The notes beneath the pieces are model-generated. The model saw nothing but the letters and a program-made list of their open reading frames with translations. It was not told where the DNA came from and did not search any database. From positions 8,806 through 38,864 of the forward strand of contig NW_014040141.1 in the NCBI RefSeq assembly GCF_001186125.1: DNA of 30,059 nt. Direction: 5' to 3'. Below are positions 20,264-30,059 of this stretch, one piece after another. The DNA is from Sphaeroforma arctica JP610. Lineage: Eukaryota; Opisthokonta; Ichthyosporea; Ichthyophonida. Within the stretch, counting starts at the first letter, position 1. Every line of letters begins with the position of its first letter. Made by a program: the position numbers and the translations under genes.

Positions 20264-21109
20264 ATGTATATATCTATGTATATATCTATGTATATATCTA
20301 TGTATATATCTATGTATATATATCTAAAACCATTGCACTTGACATATAGAAAATTCTTAGTAATAATTCTTCTGCAACTATTGTATTCAATAGTACTAGC
20401 TGAAGGACCTGTATAGTCCCTTGCTATGTCCTTGCACAAAGAGATTTAAATAGCGGAATAGGATCAGTTGTTAGGTATACCTCTGATACCAGCCACACTT
20501 CCAGATACATAGGTCGGCTATCGAGTCCTCTAAAATATTCGTGCAGTTGGTTGTCAGGAATTTTGGGTTCAACCTTGATGATATGCGTATTCTCCACATC
20601 TAACTTGGGTCTCCCTGCGGCTCTGTGACCTAACTGTGGCAGCGCAAGTATCAAATATTTCGGTTGATACCCCCCAGCTGTTTTCTGCAAGGTTACAATT
20701 TTTTTATAGATCAGAATAGGAAAGGTGGCGAGTTTGTATATAAATTATGTGAACGGCACGCATGAACTGTATCGATATCAGTGTCTACGAGATTAAACTA
20801 CAAAATAAAACTCTACATTTTGGTTGGCAGCACGGATACTCGGAAATCACATCAATACAAGCAAAATGACAACAGCAGCCAAAGGATGTAGCAGTGAATT
20901 CAAAAACAATCACCCACCACCACCTCACACCACAATCACACACTCTGCAGACAGCACAAAAACATACAACCACATACTCTCACGATCTTTTCGACGTTGT
21001 CCATCCACCCAAGCATCGGCTGTGCAAGTGGACGTGCTTTGGACGTATCGTACTGGCGCACCAACACCTTCTCATTAATGAACTTGAACAGTTCCTGTGT
21101 TTGTGCCAT
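18473..21109 (-). CDS. Three-exon gene of unknown function, Ser-rich C-terminus
   Basis: Exon model: 21,109-20,978 (or 20,984), 20,684-20,481, 18,937-18,473; all junctions are phase 0. Exon 1 begins ATG ([19 protein letters not shown]) and ends at GTGAGA or GTATGT, six bases apart. Exon 2 follows a CTTGCAG acceptor and reads [16 protein letters not shown], a [24 protein letters not shown] and [10 protein letters not shown] before a GTATAC donor. Exon 3 follows an AATAG acceptor and opens with [20 protein letters not shown]. The result is about 266 aa. The first 125 residues look globular; the last 140 are Ser/Asn-rich and basic, with candidate phosphorylation sites ([16 protein letters not shown]), so probably disordered. 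I do not recognise the family. The second intron (1.54 kb) is mostly microsatellite. The open frames, matching phases and acceptor immediately behind an in-frame TAG support the model. Confidence 0.65.
19305..20330. repeat. Mixed TA/CA/TATG microsatellite block
   Basis: About 1 kb of (TA)n, (CA)n and (TATATG)n tracts with little unique sequence. It includes a CA tract near 20,045-20,070 and another near 20,180-20,200, then a TA tract of about 50 bp near 20,213-20,260. A 12-bp array (TATCTATGTATA, about five to six copies) ends at about 20,325. The block sits inside the second intron of the unknown gene. Long spurious frames of Tyr/Ile repeats on both strands arise from it. Confidence 0.95.
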
Positions 21110-21960
21110 ATTCGGACAAAATTTTCACTCTACAGTGCGTGTATATTGTAATTGTGTGTGAGTATGAAGGCAGATGTAATCTGAGGTAAGATATAGCCTC
21201 GATTTTACCTAGATCACAGTGTAGAATATTCCCTTTCACCGATGATTCCAATGTAAGTTATTGCTTTTTGTTGATACTAGAGTCGATTCAGGAAACGTAT
21301 AAACGGCACAAAATCGTCAATTCACTTCAAGAGAGTAGAGAGAGGGTTAGGTGGCAAATGATATGTATAGTGCACGTGTGCGACGATTGTTCAGTTAATA
21401 CTTATGAAGCTTTTCAATTCCGACTGGCTAGTAATAAATACATCTGCAATCACAAGTTCTTAACTATAAATAGTAAATCACTGCGAGTTAAATACCTCAC
21501 CACTCGTCAGTTCGCGCATGACGCCGATGGGGTAAAATCTATTTCCAACGGTGCTTGAATTTTTAGAAAACAAAACAAAAATGAAAACAAATAAAAACTG
21601 ATATGTATTTATGATAAATATAGCCTATGGGCTATGGCTATGGGTCGAAAACTTGAAATTCGAAAACAAAACAAAATGACACAACACACTCCAGTAAATA
21701 CTCGAGGAGTCCACACTCCACGATCCACAGTCTCACACAGTCACACAGACACACATCGCTGGGGGTTTTGTTTTGTTTTTGTTTTGGTGTTAAAAAACCC
21801 AAACGTCAAAAACAAAAACAAAAAAAATCAAAAATGTGTAAATATGTAGAAAAAAAAATCACACCCTTCTTCTAAATATACGTTGAAGATTCAGAAGGCT
21901 AAATATGTAAAGTCATGACCATCATAATTTTTTTTTAAATAATTTACACAGAGTGAAAAT
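21110..21960. other. 5' flank of the unknown gene; A-rich, with a fold-back
   Basis: No gene is supportable. Between 21,765 and 21,830 a T-rich arm (TTTTGTTTTTGTTTTGG) faces an A-rich arm (CAAAAACAAAAACAAAA) around a short spacer, so the segment can fold into a hairpin. The plus-strand frame at 21,268-21,558 has no motif. The promoter of the minus-strand gene should lie just above 21,109. Confidence 0.45.
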
Positions 21961-22330
21961 TGGGCGAAAGGACGACTAGTGGACGAGTCACGACTCACGA
22001 GAGTCTGTCAGACTCAGGAGTCAGGGCTCACAAGAAGAAGAGTTTAGGAAATTCAAATTAGGACACTCTCTAGTCGAGCCTCAACGAGTCCACAGACCAC
22101 TAAAACCCTAAAAACGCGCAAAAAAAAATGTAAACACAAGTCAAACACCCCCCATTACCTTAGGCCCATATTTACCTATTTCCAGTTTTCCACCTCCAGA
22201 ATGGTGAATATTGGAGAAATCATGATTTCTCACCGCGCCACTGCCCTCTGTGCCATTGTGGCATGTGCCCTGTGGCGAGGTGACTGAGCCGTCCAGGTCT
22301 CTCTGATGACTGATTGACTGTCTGTCGTCT
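21960..22330. other. Cluster of GAGTC/GACTC words
   Basis: The pentamers GAGTC and GACTC (reverse complements of each other) occur unusually often, mainly at 21,975-22,095 (GACGAGTC, ACGACTCACGAGAGTC, CAGACTCAGGAGTCAGG, ACGAGTCCAC). A further short hairpin AGAGTCTCTGACTCT lies near 22,946-22,960. No gene is seen. This could be the sub-terminal motif cluster of a DNA transposon, but no pair of ends was found. Confidence 0.4.
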
Positions 22331-22659
22331 GACTCTGTGTATTTAAATACAGCATACTATGTGCTCGCTCATAGCTCTGTATTTATTTATCTACTCTCTA
22401 AATGGAGGAAAAATTGGGAAACGAGAATGTGGATTGTGGCGGCGCCGCCTTCTAAAGTTCTGGGACCCCAGACATTTTTAAAAAATACAAGGACTCAAAA
22501 TGAAAAAATCTGTACGTATTCTTTTTTATATTTACTTTTTAAATCAAACAAATAGGTACATATGTATAAAATATGTACGTACATATTTATATTTTATATT
22601 TTTCTGAGTTATATTTGTATATCTATCCAAACAAAACAAAAAGCTGAAAGCTACAAAAA

Positions 22660-22852
22660 ATATGCAGGCCCCCTGGCGCCGGCCGGGGACTTTTTATTAA
22701 CGCCCGAGCCCGTGTCCCAAACCGTATCCGGTCCGTTCGCAAAGGTAGGGATGATATTTATGGGCCCACGGCCCCACGCCCCACGCCCCACGGATGGAGA
22801 CTTTGGCCCAAGTACCGAATTATTTTAAGCGTGTACAGTGTACTCTGTACAC
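22660..22852. other. GC-rich island followed by a perfect short hairpin
   Basis: In very AT-rich surroundings, 22,663-22,810 is strongly GC-rich (CCCCCTGGCGCCGGCCGGGG, GCCCGAGCCCG, and three CACGCCC/CACGGCC units). At 22,831-22,852 an inverted repeat follows: GTGTACAG, spacer TGTACT, CTGTACAC. GCCCG-rich sub-terminal stretches are known from some hAT transposon ends, and a hAT transposase begins about 400 bp to the right, but no terminal inverted repeat was identified. Confidence 0.5.
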
Positions 22853-23221
22853 CGCAAAAAAAAAATCTTTACCGATACAACAGTCCAGTATAGTTTTCGG
22901 TATATAATCTAAACCTATCACCTGAAATAGAATACAACGCCTCAGAGTCTCTGACTCTACTAGAGAGTATAGAGAGCCAATGTTCTGTTAAACCTGTGAG
23001 CGTGAATTCGTGGATCCATACCTCTGAGGCCTAACCTCAATAAGTTTTACGTCAAAACTTTTATTTTATAAAAAGTTTTTAGGTTAAAGTTTAACTTTTA
23101 TAGCTGATTGACTATGGCAGGTGCCTTTTTCAGGTCAGCATAGTTAAGCGCAAATAAAAAAATTGGCCTATTTTTTGGCGGTCGCTCATGCGACACTCAC
23201 CATAAACATAAGTCCTTAGTT
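22853..23221. other. AT-rich leader ahead of the hAT transposase
   Basis: About 370 bp, mostly AT-rich, without coding sequence of its own. It may be the non-coding 5' part of the transposon. Confidence 0.35.
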
Positions 23222-25400
23222 ACCCGGTCAGTGACTATGGGGCGTGCTGCGGATCTTGTTCGGAGTCATATTTTTCAGATCGGTTTGAGAAGGCCGTTCT
23301 AATATCACAATGCATCTTCTGCATGAGACTTCAAGAAGTCTAATATTCAGCAGTTAAAGTGGCATCTAGCGAATGATAAAAAATGTCCAACGCCTTTGCC
23401 CACTAGGGAAAATTTGATCGAAGATATCAATACAATCAACGCGACTAGGCCGTGAAGCGCAAACGATTTACGAACGAAGCGGAAGCTGAGAAGAAGCAAA
23501 AGACTCTCGATGGACATGGTCGTGGCTCCTTCACAATTTTTAATATGCAGGAAGCGGATGACGCCTTTGTCAACTTAGTCTATTCTGGCATAATAGACGC
23601 TAACGCTTTACGATCTAGTCATTTCAAGAGGACCATATCAGCAGCTATCACAGACGGATCGAGTTACCATCTTATCTCCCCTCAACGAGTAATGGATGAT
23701 AAACTTATACATACTGTACTGAAGCTGCGTACATACGTTAATGTGCAGTGTGGCGAGGCATTGAGGCAGTTTGGCGGATCATTGGCCATGGATTCTGCGA
23801 CTGTCAACAAAGAAATTGTAACTGGTTTAGCCGCGCTATCGCCAAGTCTAACACATGCAGTATCGGCTGGTATATTTATTCAATCTATCGACACTTAAAG
23901 CAAGCAGTTTGAGTAAAGGTATCCAAGTCTAAGCCGATTCAATTGGTTATGTTCTCGATCAATTTTCTAGAAATGGAATCGATATCGTTGTGAATAACAC
24001 GGACACGGCTGTCGATTGTGTAGGAATTGCGGAAATACTAAAAAAGAGACGATCTCACCTAAACTTTTGCCCAGATTCGGCACATGTGGCAAATTCGGTA
24101 TTGGAGAACGCATGTGAGAACATTCCGGTAGTAAAGAAATGACTTATCGGAGTTGATAGTATATGCAAATACTTTACCGGTTCTAGTTTTATGATGACCC
24201 AATTGAAACAAGAGACAGCTAAGATTAACAATGGTAGGTTGTATATAGTAGCTAATTTCTTTATCTAATTTGATCATACAGAATACACGTTTTCAACTGC
24301 ACATATCTCTAAGGGATCGACGGATTTCACACCTAATCTCCTTATAGTGTACCAAAGTTTTGTGCATAGACTAATGTAATTATGTACTGATACTTACTTG
24401 TTGCTACCGTACACCACAATGCTTACTGCTTGCAGGACGATCTTTGGATCTACCGGCCGGCGAGTGTGACTCGCGCTATGCTTAAAGAGTCATGCGAGGA
24501 TTTAGAGTTTGGATGCTCATTAAATATCTACGTGCTATCATCGCTTCTACAGAGTATGATCAGAACTTGTCAGGAAATGTGAGTAATATCGCGGACGGTG
24601 TCTCAACGCGTGTGGCCAAGAAAAACGACAAAGTAGAAGGCTTGATAAACGATGACAAGTGGAACCACGAGGGCCTAGCTATTAGTCGCTGCCTCTGGCC
24701 TCTTTTTACACCAGCCTCTTAGTAATGCAGACAGTGAGGCAAGTACTTCGACAAAGTATTAAGATGCATCTATGATGTTGACAAACAGCTAAAAAAAGTT
24801 AACTATGGTCGATGACGATGAGGTGTTGAGTAGTATAGAAAATAGTATTGCAAGAAGTTGGAATGATAACAACCGTGCTCATTGGGATTATATCCGCGAT
24901 GTATATTTCCTAAAATTCTCTGCTATGTTGAATCCAAAAAAAAAAATTGTATGCCAGCCATGGGAGAAGCCGGGATACCGTCACAGTATGAAAGTAGTTT
25001 CAGGCGGAATGTGGTTGGTGGAAAGAGAGTATGAGGCTCGAGATAATTTTGGAATCAAATCAAGTGACCGAATCCCATTAGAAATACGTACCGATATTAT
25101 AGCCGAGGAGCAAAAAAATCTAGCAGCGTTGGCGTATGAGGCGGATGCATTCTCTTCAAGAAAGAGGTATTTGCAGAGAGAGCCTTCTCCTATGCACACA
25201 GCCCATTAGGACCGGCAGAGTGGTGAAATTCAAACGGTTCTGATGCTGCACCTACGATCTTTAAATACTGTAAGAAAATGTTCACAACTGCAAACATGAC
25301 AGAGCAAGAGACGCACTGGAAAATGTACAAGGACTTGTTCAAGTAAGGCAAAGTACGATATGATAAAGAGTAGTGGATACACTGGGCCTTTGCAGATCAA
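23222..25400 (+). mobile_element. Decayed hAT-family DNA transposon (BED finger and transposase)
   Basis: The parts appear in the usual hAT order. A BED-type zinc finger lies near 23,222-23,430 (CIFC, then QQLKWHLANDKKCPTP), split across two frames. A basic linker leads into a DUF659-like catalytic start at 23,452-23,895 (148 codons: DAFVNLVYSGIIDANALRSS, YHLISPQRVMDDKLI, and LAMDSAT with the likely first catalytic Asp at codon 114). A second stretch near 23,970-24,240 carries NNTDTAVDCVGIAEIL, the position of the second Asp, and HLNFCPDSAHVANSVLENA. Frames at 24,492-24,722 and 24,805-25,209 cover the helical region. A C-terminal dimerisation-like part near 25,200-25,400 reads SDAAPTIFKYCKK and WIHWAFADQDL. 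Several stops and shifts break the frame (for example a TAG in frame just before 23,452, a TAA after 23,895, and a TGA near 24,142), so it is not active. Terminal repeats were not found. Confidence 0.8.
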
Positions 25401-25937
25401 GACTTGTTTCCTCACTGAAATAAGGTCAAACTTACATCTTACCGATCAGGATTCATGGGGACTTGCGAGCGATGCGACTTGGGTAGATACAGATAGGTAA
25501 AAAAAATAGCGAAAAGTATTACGACGAGTTCACACGCTTTTGCGTGACCAAGTTTGAGAATGAATCAAACGATGAGATTGTGATCAATCCTGCACTTGCC
25601 CAGTAACCCAGAGTAGTATAATGCTACATTGAGGACTTCGAAACATTCATATTGAAGAAAACCAAGGCTAACAAGGAAACATTAACACGCTAGTATTACG
25701 GGCTATTCCTAGAGACCAAACCGGGTGCACAAAAGTATGTGATTGATTGCGTGTCTTGGATTAAGGGTGAGAAATACGTCACACGCATCAGTCCTTTGAA
25801 TGAAGATGGGAGCAGTTTCGGTAGAGGGCATATGGAGACCTTGAAGAAAATGAGAATCAACTACGGTCTGTGGCGAAGTATATAACGTGTGACGGATCAT
25901 GGTAACAATAAGGCTACTAGGTTTAGAGCCAAACAAC
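25401..25937 (+). pseudogene. Decayed protein-like extension after the hAT transposase
   Basis: Between the hAT dimerisation-like part and the acidic frame, one plus-strand register reads protein-like text interrupted by several stops: NESNDEIVINPALAQ, CYIEDFETFILKKTKANKET, FLETKPGAQKYVIDCVSWIK and EKYVTRISPLNEDGSS. I do not recognise it. Its register continuity with decay suggests it was once coding, either as an extension of the transposase or as a second gene of the element. Confidence 0.45.
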
Positions 25938-26429
25938 TAGAACCAGCGAACAAACCAAAGGGTCACACAGAAAGAAACAGTTGAAGACTCGGACGATGAT
26001 GAAGAAGATGACGAATTTGACACAGCAGAAGCAGCAGCCGAATCTGACCCAGAAGCAGTGAGAGAAGAATCAGACTCATGTGAGCTTGGAGTGACAGATG
26101 AATTAGACCTGAATATGGACACAACAAACATACCAGTGCCAACGCCAGTAACAGCGGACTCTGAAGATGATTCTGCTGAGGACGATGAGGATATTTTGGA
26201 CGATGTACAACCTGGCACCACCAAAGTACCAGCCAAGAAGTCTGTTGGAAAGAAGGTCACTGCTAAGAAGATGCCTGGGACAAAACTACCAGCCAAGAAA
26301 ACACCCGTTACCAAGACAACGATGAAGATAGCTAGCAAAAAGGCGCCTACCAAGACTTCAACCGGTACATGTAATAGCCGGGCCTCCACATTAGACTATG
26401 TTATAAATGTACTCTTAAGCAGTACGTAA
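25938..26429 (+). CDS. Acidic then AKKxP-repeat frame, possible transposon-encoded tail
   Basis: The frame is open from the codon after a TAG at about 25,935 to a stop at 26,427-26,429. It has no ATG near its start, so it is probably the end of a longer product. The first third is acidic (VEDSDDDEEDDEFDTAEA, later ADSEDDSAEDDEDILDD). The last third is a lysine-alanine-proline repeat resembling a histone H1 tail (VPAKKSVGKKVTAKK, LPAKKTPVTKT, ASKKAPTKTS). Acidic C-termini are common in hAT transposases; the H1-like tail is not. The position just downstream of the decayed hAT parts suggests it belonged to that element, but it could be a separate fragment. Confidence 0.45.
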
Positions 26430-27256
26430 ACTATAAACGTACTCTTAATAGTACAAGGAACTTAAGTTTCCTAAATGGGTTTTAACGGTTTTATTAATTA
26501 ATACCTATTCCATTTTACATATCAGATATTTGGACGAGGCCATTAAAAGGCCCCAGTAAAGGACCAAACATAAGATTTGGTCTAGTTCTATTAATAGAAC
26601 TATATTTACTTTCCAAATCTATTTTTATATATGAATACTTCGGTAGCGAGATGGCTCAACCGAATATAGGTTTCTCGGGACTATTAGCGTTTCCTAGTTT
26701 AACCTCCGATCAGCCAACCATATGTGCCAGCCTGATGAAGGCTAAGTCGGTCATTCTTGATAAGTGGCAAGTTATTGGTTAATGCAATAACTAAGGACAT
26801 CAAGAGTATTTTTCTTTTTTCTTCTATTTTTTTCTAAAGATAGAACGAGTCTCTCGGATTCGCCGAAACGAAACATATAATAGTTTCTATTAGAGCGACA
26901 ACGAAACACTAAATAAAATACCATCGGCGAAAACAGTACTGAGAGGATTATATACAGGCAATATCTCAGCCTCACAATCCCTCAGAGTATTGCTGTTTTC
27001 ACGAGGCATACCTAACTTTACTAAAAAGACTCATTTTGCTTATTTACTTTGAATTTGACGATACTTAGACTTTACCTACGCGTTTAATTACTCTAAGGCG
27101 TTAATATCGCCTTGATAGACCGAATCTTACACATTTTAAAGCTAGCAAAGGTATTAATTACTTAGACTACTTAAACGTAAAGGTAGATAACTACCACAAA
27201 AAATTCGTGTCCAAGCTAGTCCTTAAGAGATCAGCTAGCAGTCATAACTTAAGATT
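26430..27256 (+). mobile_element. Probable 5' LTR and leader of a Ty3/gypsy element
   Basis: About 830 bp of AT-rich non-coding DNA directly precedes the gag-like region of the next element, so the left LTR and leader should lie here. The partner LTR is outside the window, so its limits cannot be set. A 31-bp direct repeat (ATAAATGTACTCTTAA / ATAAACGTACTCTTAA) near 26,400-26,455 overlaps the left side. The only TGG-starting stretch that might serve as a primer-binding site is near 26,765-26,780; that is inference. Confidence 0.45.
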
Positions 27257-30059
27257 ATGACCAAGAAAGACAATACTCCATCTAAGAAGCGTAGAGCTGA
27301 AAAGAAGAGGATGGAGATAGACGCCGCTGCTGCTGCCGCATTTAACGCGACTGCAGAAGAGGAAACCCAATCCGTAACAGAAATCATTGCTACTGGTATT
27401 AATAACAAGGACAATACAACAGATAAGGGTGAGGACACTCCATTAAGAGAGACGTCCCCTGAAGAAAGAGCCTGCGGGCCAACTATTGCGTCCGCTTCGA
27501 AGCTTACGTTTACGAAGTCAAGAAGCGACGCAAAAGGATCGGTTAAGACGATTCTCACTAATCCTGATGAGAACACGCAGAAGGATCTAACTCCAATTAC
27601 GGAGAAAGGAGACAACCCGCTTAAGAGAGAGGATGAGAAGGAAAGCTCAAAGAGCCGACCCGAATCAGAATCAAACCAGCCATCGCACATAAGTAAGTTG
27701 ATCAATGAGAACACTGAACTTAAGAATCAGTTAGCCGCTTTTAAGAAGCGACTGACCATTGAACAGGTAGAGAAGATGTATCAGTCAGGTGAGAAAGCAA
27801 AACGCTTACGCGAACATATTTCTCCCGGTACTACTTAAGCTCTTGAAAATTGGACTGCCCGTCAACTGGAAAAGCCAGTCACGGACGAGCCCGAACTACC
27901 CGGTTTTCCGATATCCTACGCGAATTTAAACTCCGAAGAGCAGGCACTATTCACGCCAGGAGTATCCCCTGGACATGAGTCTCCAATTCTCGAGGATATT
28001 ATAAACCCCGAGACAAGAAAGAAGACTCAGCAGGAGTTTCCCCATTCGGAAAAGGCCCCACGCCATGTACCAAAGTCTACGGGATATAGTCTTCCTATGC
28101 ATCAAGACCCACAGGTGATTATACCACCTGAGCTTCACATTAACGAGAAGCGTAAGTCTTCTTGTAATTATGGACTTTGTGGCACATTCTCGAAGCACTA
28201 AAGCTGCCCGTAGGCGCGCCAACGACATCGAGTTTAATCGAGTCGATCGGTACGCTATTCAGCAGCCGGCCGAAGATTTCCAATCTGAAGAGGTAACCGC
28301 GCTAAATCAGGCCGTAGATGATTGTACTCTGCAGATGGAGATGGCGCCTGACTTACACGACGCTAGTGACGTCACCTACTACGCTAATCTAATCGCAGTC
28401 CAGGGCTCAGCTCAATTTCAGCCGAGCCAGCACCAAACACTACCATACAGAGCTACATATTGAAGCTCGATGCTGATTTTCAACGTCCCGATATTAAGAA
28501 GGACACGATACAGCGATGGTACAAGTTTCTGGCTATGCATTTGTTCTGTAAGAGCATAAGCAATAATGACCGAGAAAGTTTGTATACTAAACTTAGACGT
28601 AAGTACGCAAACGAACCTCGATATTTAGGTCACGAAGCAAAGTTTCATCTGACCCGCCTTGAATGGGACAAGTTCTATCAAACTGTGTCCACTTTATATA
28701 CTTCCAGTCGAGTAACCTCGCAGGCGAAGGCGGTTGTTAAGAAACCGTGGGAGCAGACCGATCAAGGGTACGTATCCAGGCAGACCTCCAACGAGAGACC
28801 CCAACATACACGTCCACGTGAATCTACTCAATTTACACGCCCTGTTATGAAGGTGCGTGCGGAGCACAAGGAACCTGCATACAAGCAAGTTAAGAAATAT
28901 ACTGATGAGAAATGTGGTTATGACATGTACCAGTTAACTCCTAACGGTTACTGGAACGGAAAGCATGCCCAATCTTGTAAACACTATCTTACAAAATGCG
29001 ATAAATTTGTGAAGACCAATGGCTACCACACTAAATTGTGTAACGTCAGACCCGACATTAAGTTGAACTGACGATACTACCGGGTACAATCGATACACAG
29101 ACAGTACAACAACTCTTTAGATGAGCGTGTAATAATCCCTGTAAAGTCCAATGGAAATAAATTCTTTGCGTTGATTGATCCTAATTCTGAAATTTCATGT
29201 ATATCCGATCGCGTTGCATTAATGAAAGATATCGAAAGGAGAACACAAACAACTCACCTCATTTTAGCTGATGAGAAAACCTCCAAGTGTGAAACTATGG
29301 CAAAAGATGTTGAGATCTCGTTGGCCGATGATAGGAGTATCACTACCCAAGCTGTGATAGTTAAGATGTCACAGAAGTACGACATTATAGTCGGAATGAG
29401 CGACTTACTCACTTTAGGTATAACCGTAACTGGTTTACCAAATAACATAGATCCATTAAAGGATCAATCAGACGATAACTGTCTGAAACCATATAAGCCC
29501 CCGTCAGACACAGTCAAGGCATTAATACCTGACTTTGTGAACAAAATCATGGATCTGATTCTTGTTAATGTGAAAATAAAGATCACAGATTGGGCAAAAT
29601 TCCGCTTTAACGACGGATATGTCAGCCTTGACTTAACCAAGGTAGACTTTACACAGTTAAAGTGTCCCTCAAGGAACTATCTATCCTGGAGACACGAGGC
29701 TGTGGTAAAAGAACAAGTTCAGAAATGGCTAGCAGATGGTATGACAGAAATTAACTATCAACAGACGCCAGTTAACTTGGCATTGTTAGCCGTAGACCAA
29801 CATAACTCTGACCGATCATTTAAGAACGTCAGAATATATTTAGATATGAGTCCGATAAATAAATTTTTGCCGACGCATAGCTTTCACCTACCTTGTATTA
29901 ACGAGCTACTGCGAAGGAAGGAAGGTGCTACATTATTTACAACTATAGACCTTACACAAGGATACCATCAAATGCAGATATATGAACCGCATCGTAAATA
30001 CTTTAGTTTTACATGGAAAGGTAAACAATACAGATTCAGATGTGTATCTATTGGGCTGC
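27257..30059 (+). mobile_element. Ty3/gypsy-type LTR retrotransposon, internal part, cut by the window edge
   Basis: A gag-like region (about 27,260-29,070) begins with a lysine-rich, Ala-run N-terminus (MTKKDNTPSKKRRAEKK). It includes a probable coiled coil (INENTELKNQLAAFKKRL) and ends in a Cys/His-containing basic part reminiscent of a nucleic-acid-binding gag tail. A pol-like region (about 29,100 to the edge) has an aspartic-protease-like part (FALIDPNSEISCISDRVA, IIVGMSDLLTLGI) and a Ty3/gypsy reverse transcriptase (LADGMTEINYQQTPVNL, IYLDMSPINKFLPT, TIDLTQGYHQMQIYEPHRK). The gag half falls into several frames, so it seems broken about two or three times, while pol is open up to the window edge. 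It looks much younger than the fossil at 690-2,206. RNase H, integrase and the right LTR would lie beyond the window. Confidence 0.85.

Noticed and set aside
19219-20439. Tyr/Ile-repeat frames on both strands
   Set aside because: They are translations of TA/CA microsatellites with no codon-level constraint.
25937-26389. Minus-strand frame rich in serine and valine
   Set aside because: It is the complement of the acidic and lysine-repeat plus-strand frame, which has the more natural composition.

Overview
This is a eukaryotic nuclear window. The genes carry GT-AG introns of about 300 to 2,400 bp. Non-coding DNA is full of micro- and minisatellites, and both ends hold transposable-element debris. 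The gene set (a METTL21-type lysine methyltransferase, a RAP/OPR-style helical-repeat protein, an OsmC protein with a presequence-like N-terminus) fits a repeat-rich unicellular eukaryote with mitochondria. An ichthyosporean-like protist is my guess, with low confidence. The clustering of unrelated tandem arrays looks subtelomere-like, but I see no clear telomere repeat.

Layout: about 1-2,210 holds an old minus-strand Ty3/gypsy pol fossil; 2,210-4,400 is AT-rich with no gene I can support. A three-exon minus-strand methyltransferase gene lies at 4,419-7,041 (or from 6,933). Just upstream of it on the same strand is a helical-repeat gene (7,547-11,710). Its roughly 2.36-kb intron contains about 1.65 kb of a 21-bp minisatellite and a CA/TA microsatellite. 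About 520 bp separates its start from a divergent single-exon OsmC-family gene (12,231-12,887). From 12,890 to 17,050 there is no convincing gene, only five or more unrelated tandem arrays. A doubtful minus-strand coding stretch with a 17-residue repeat follows (16,994-17,815). A three-exon minus-strand gene of unknown function lies at 18,473-21,109; its 1.5-kb second intron is mostly TA/CA microsatellite.

The right third (about 22,000-30,059) is a transposon landscape: a GC-rich island in AT-rich DNA, a decayed hAT transposase with BED finger (23,222-25,400), an acidic and lysine-rich reading frame just after it (to 26,429), then a Ty3/gypsy LTR-retrotransposon running off the right edge with its pol region open.

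The host genes do not form an evident pathway. The helical-repeat protein and the OsmC protein share a divergent intergenic region and both could be mitochondrial, which hints at co-expression but does not show it. Exon models were built by reading splice consensus and phase by eye; no homology search was run.
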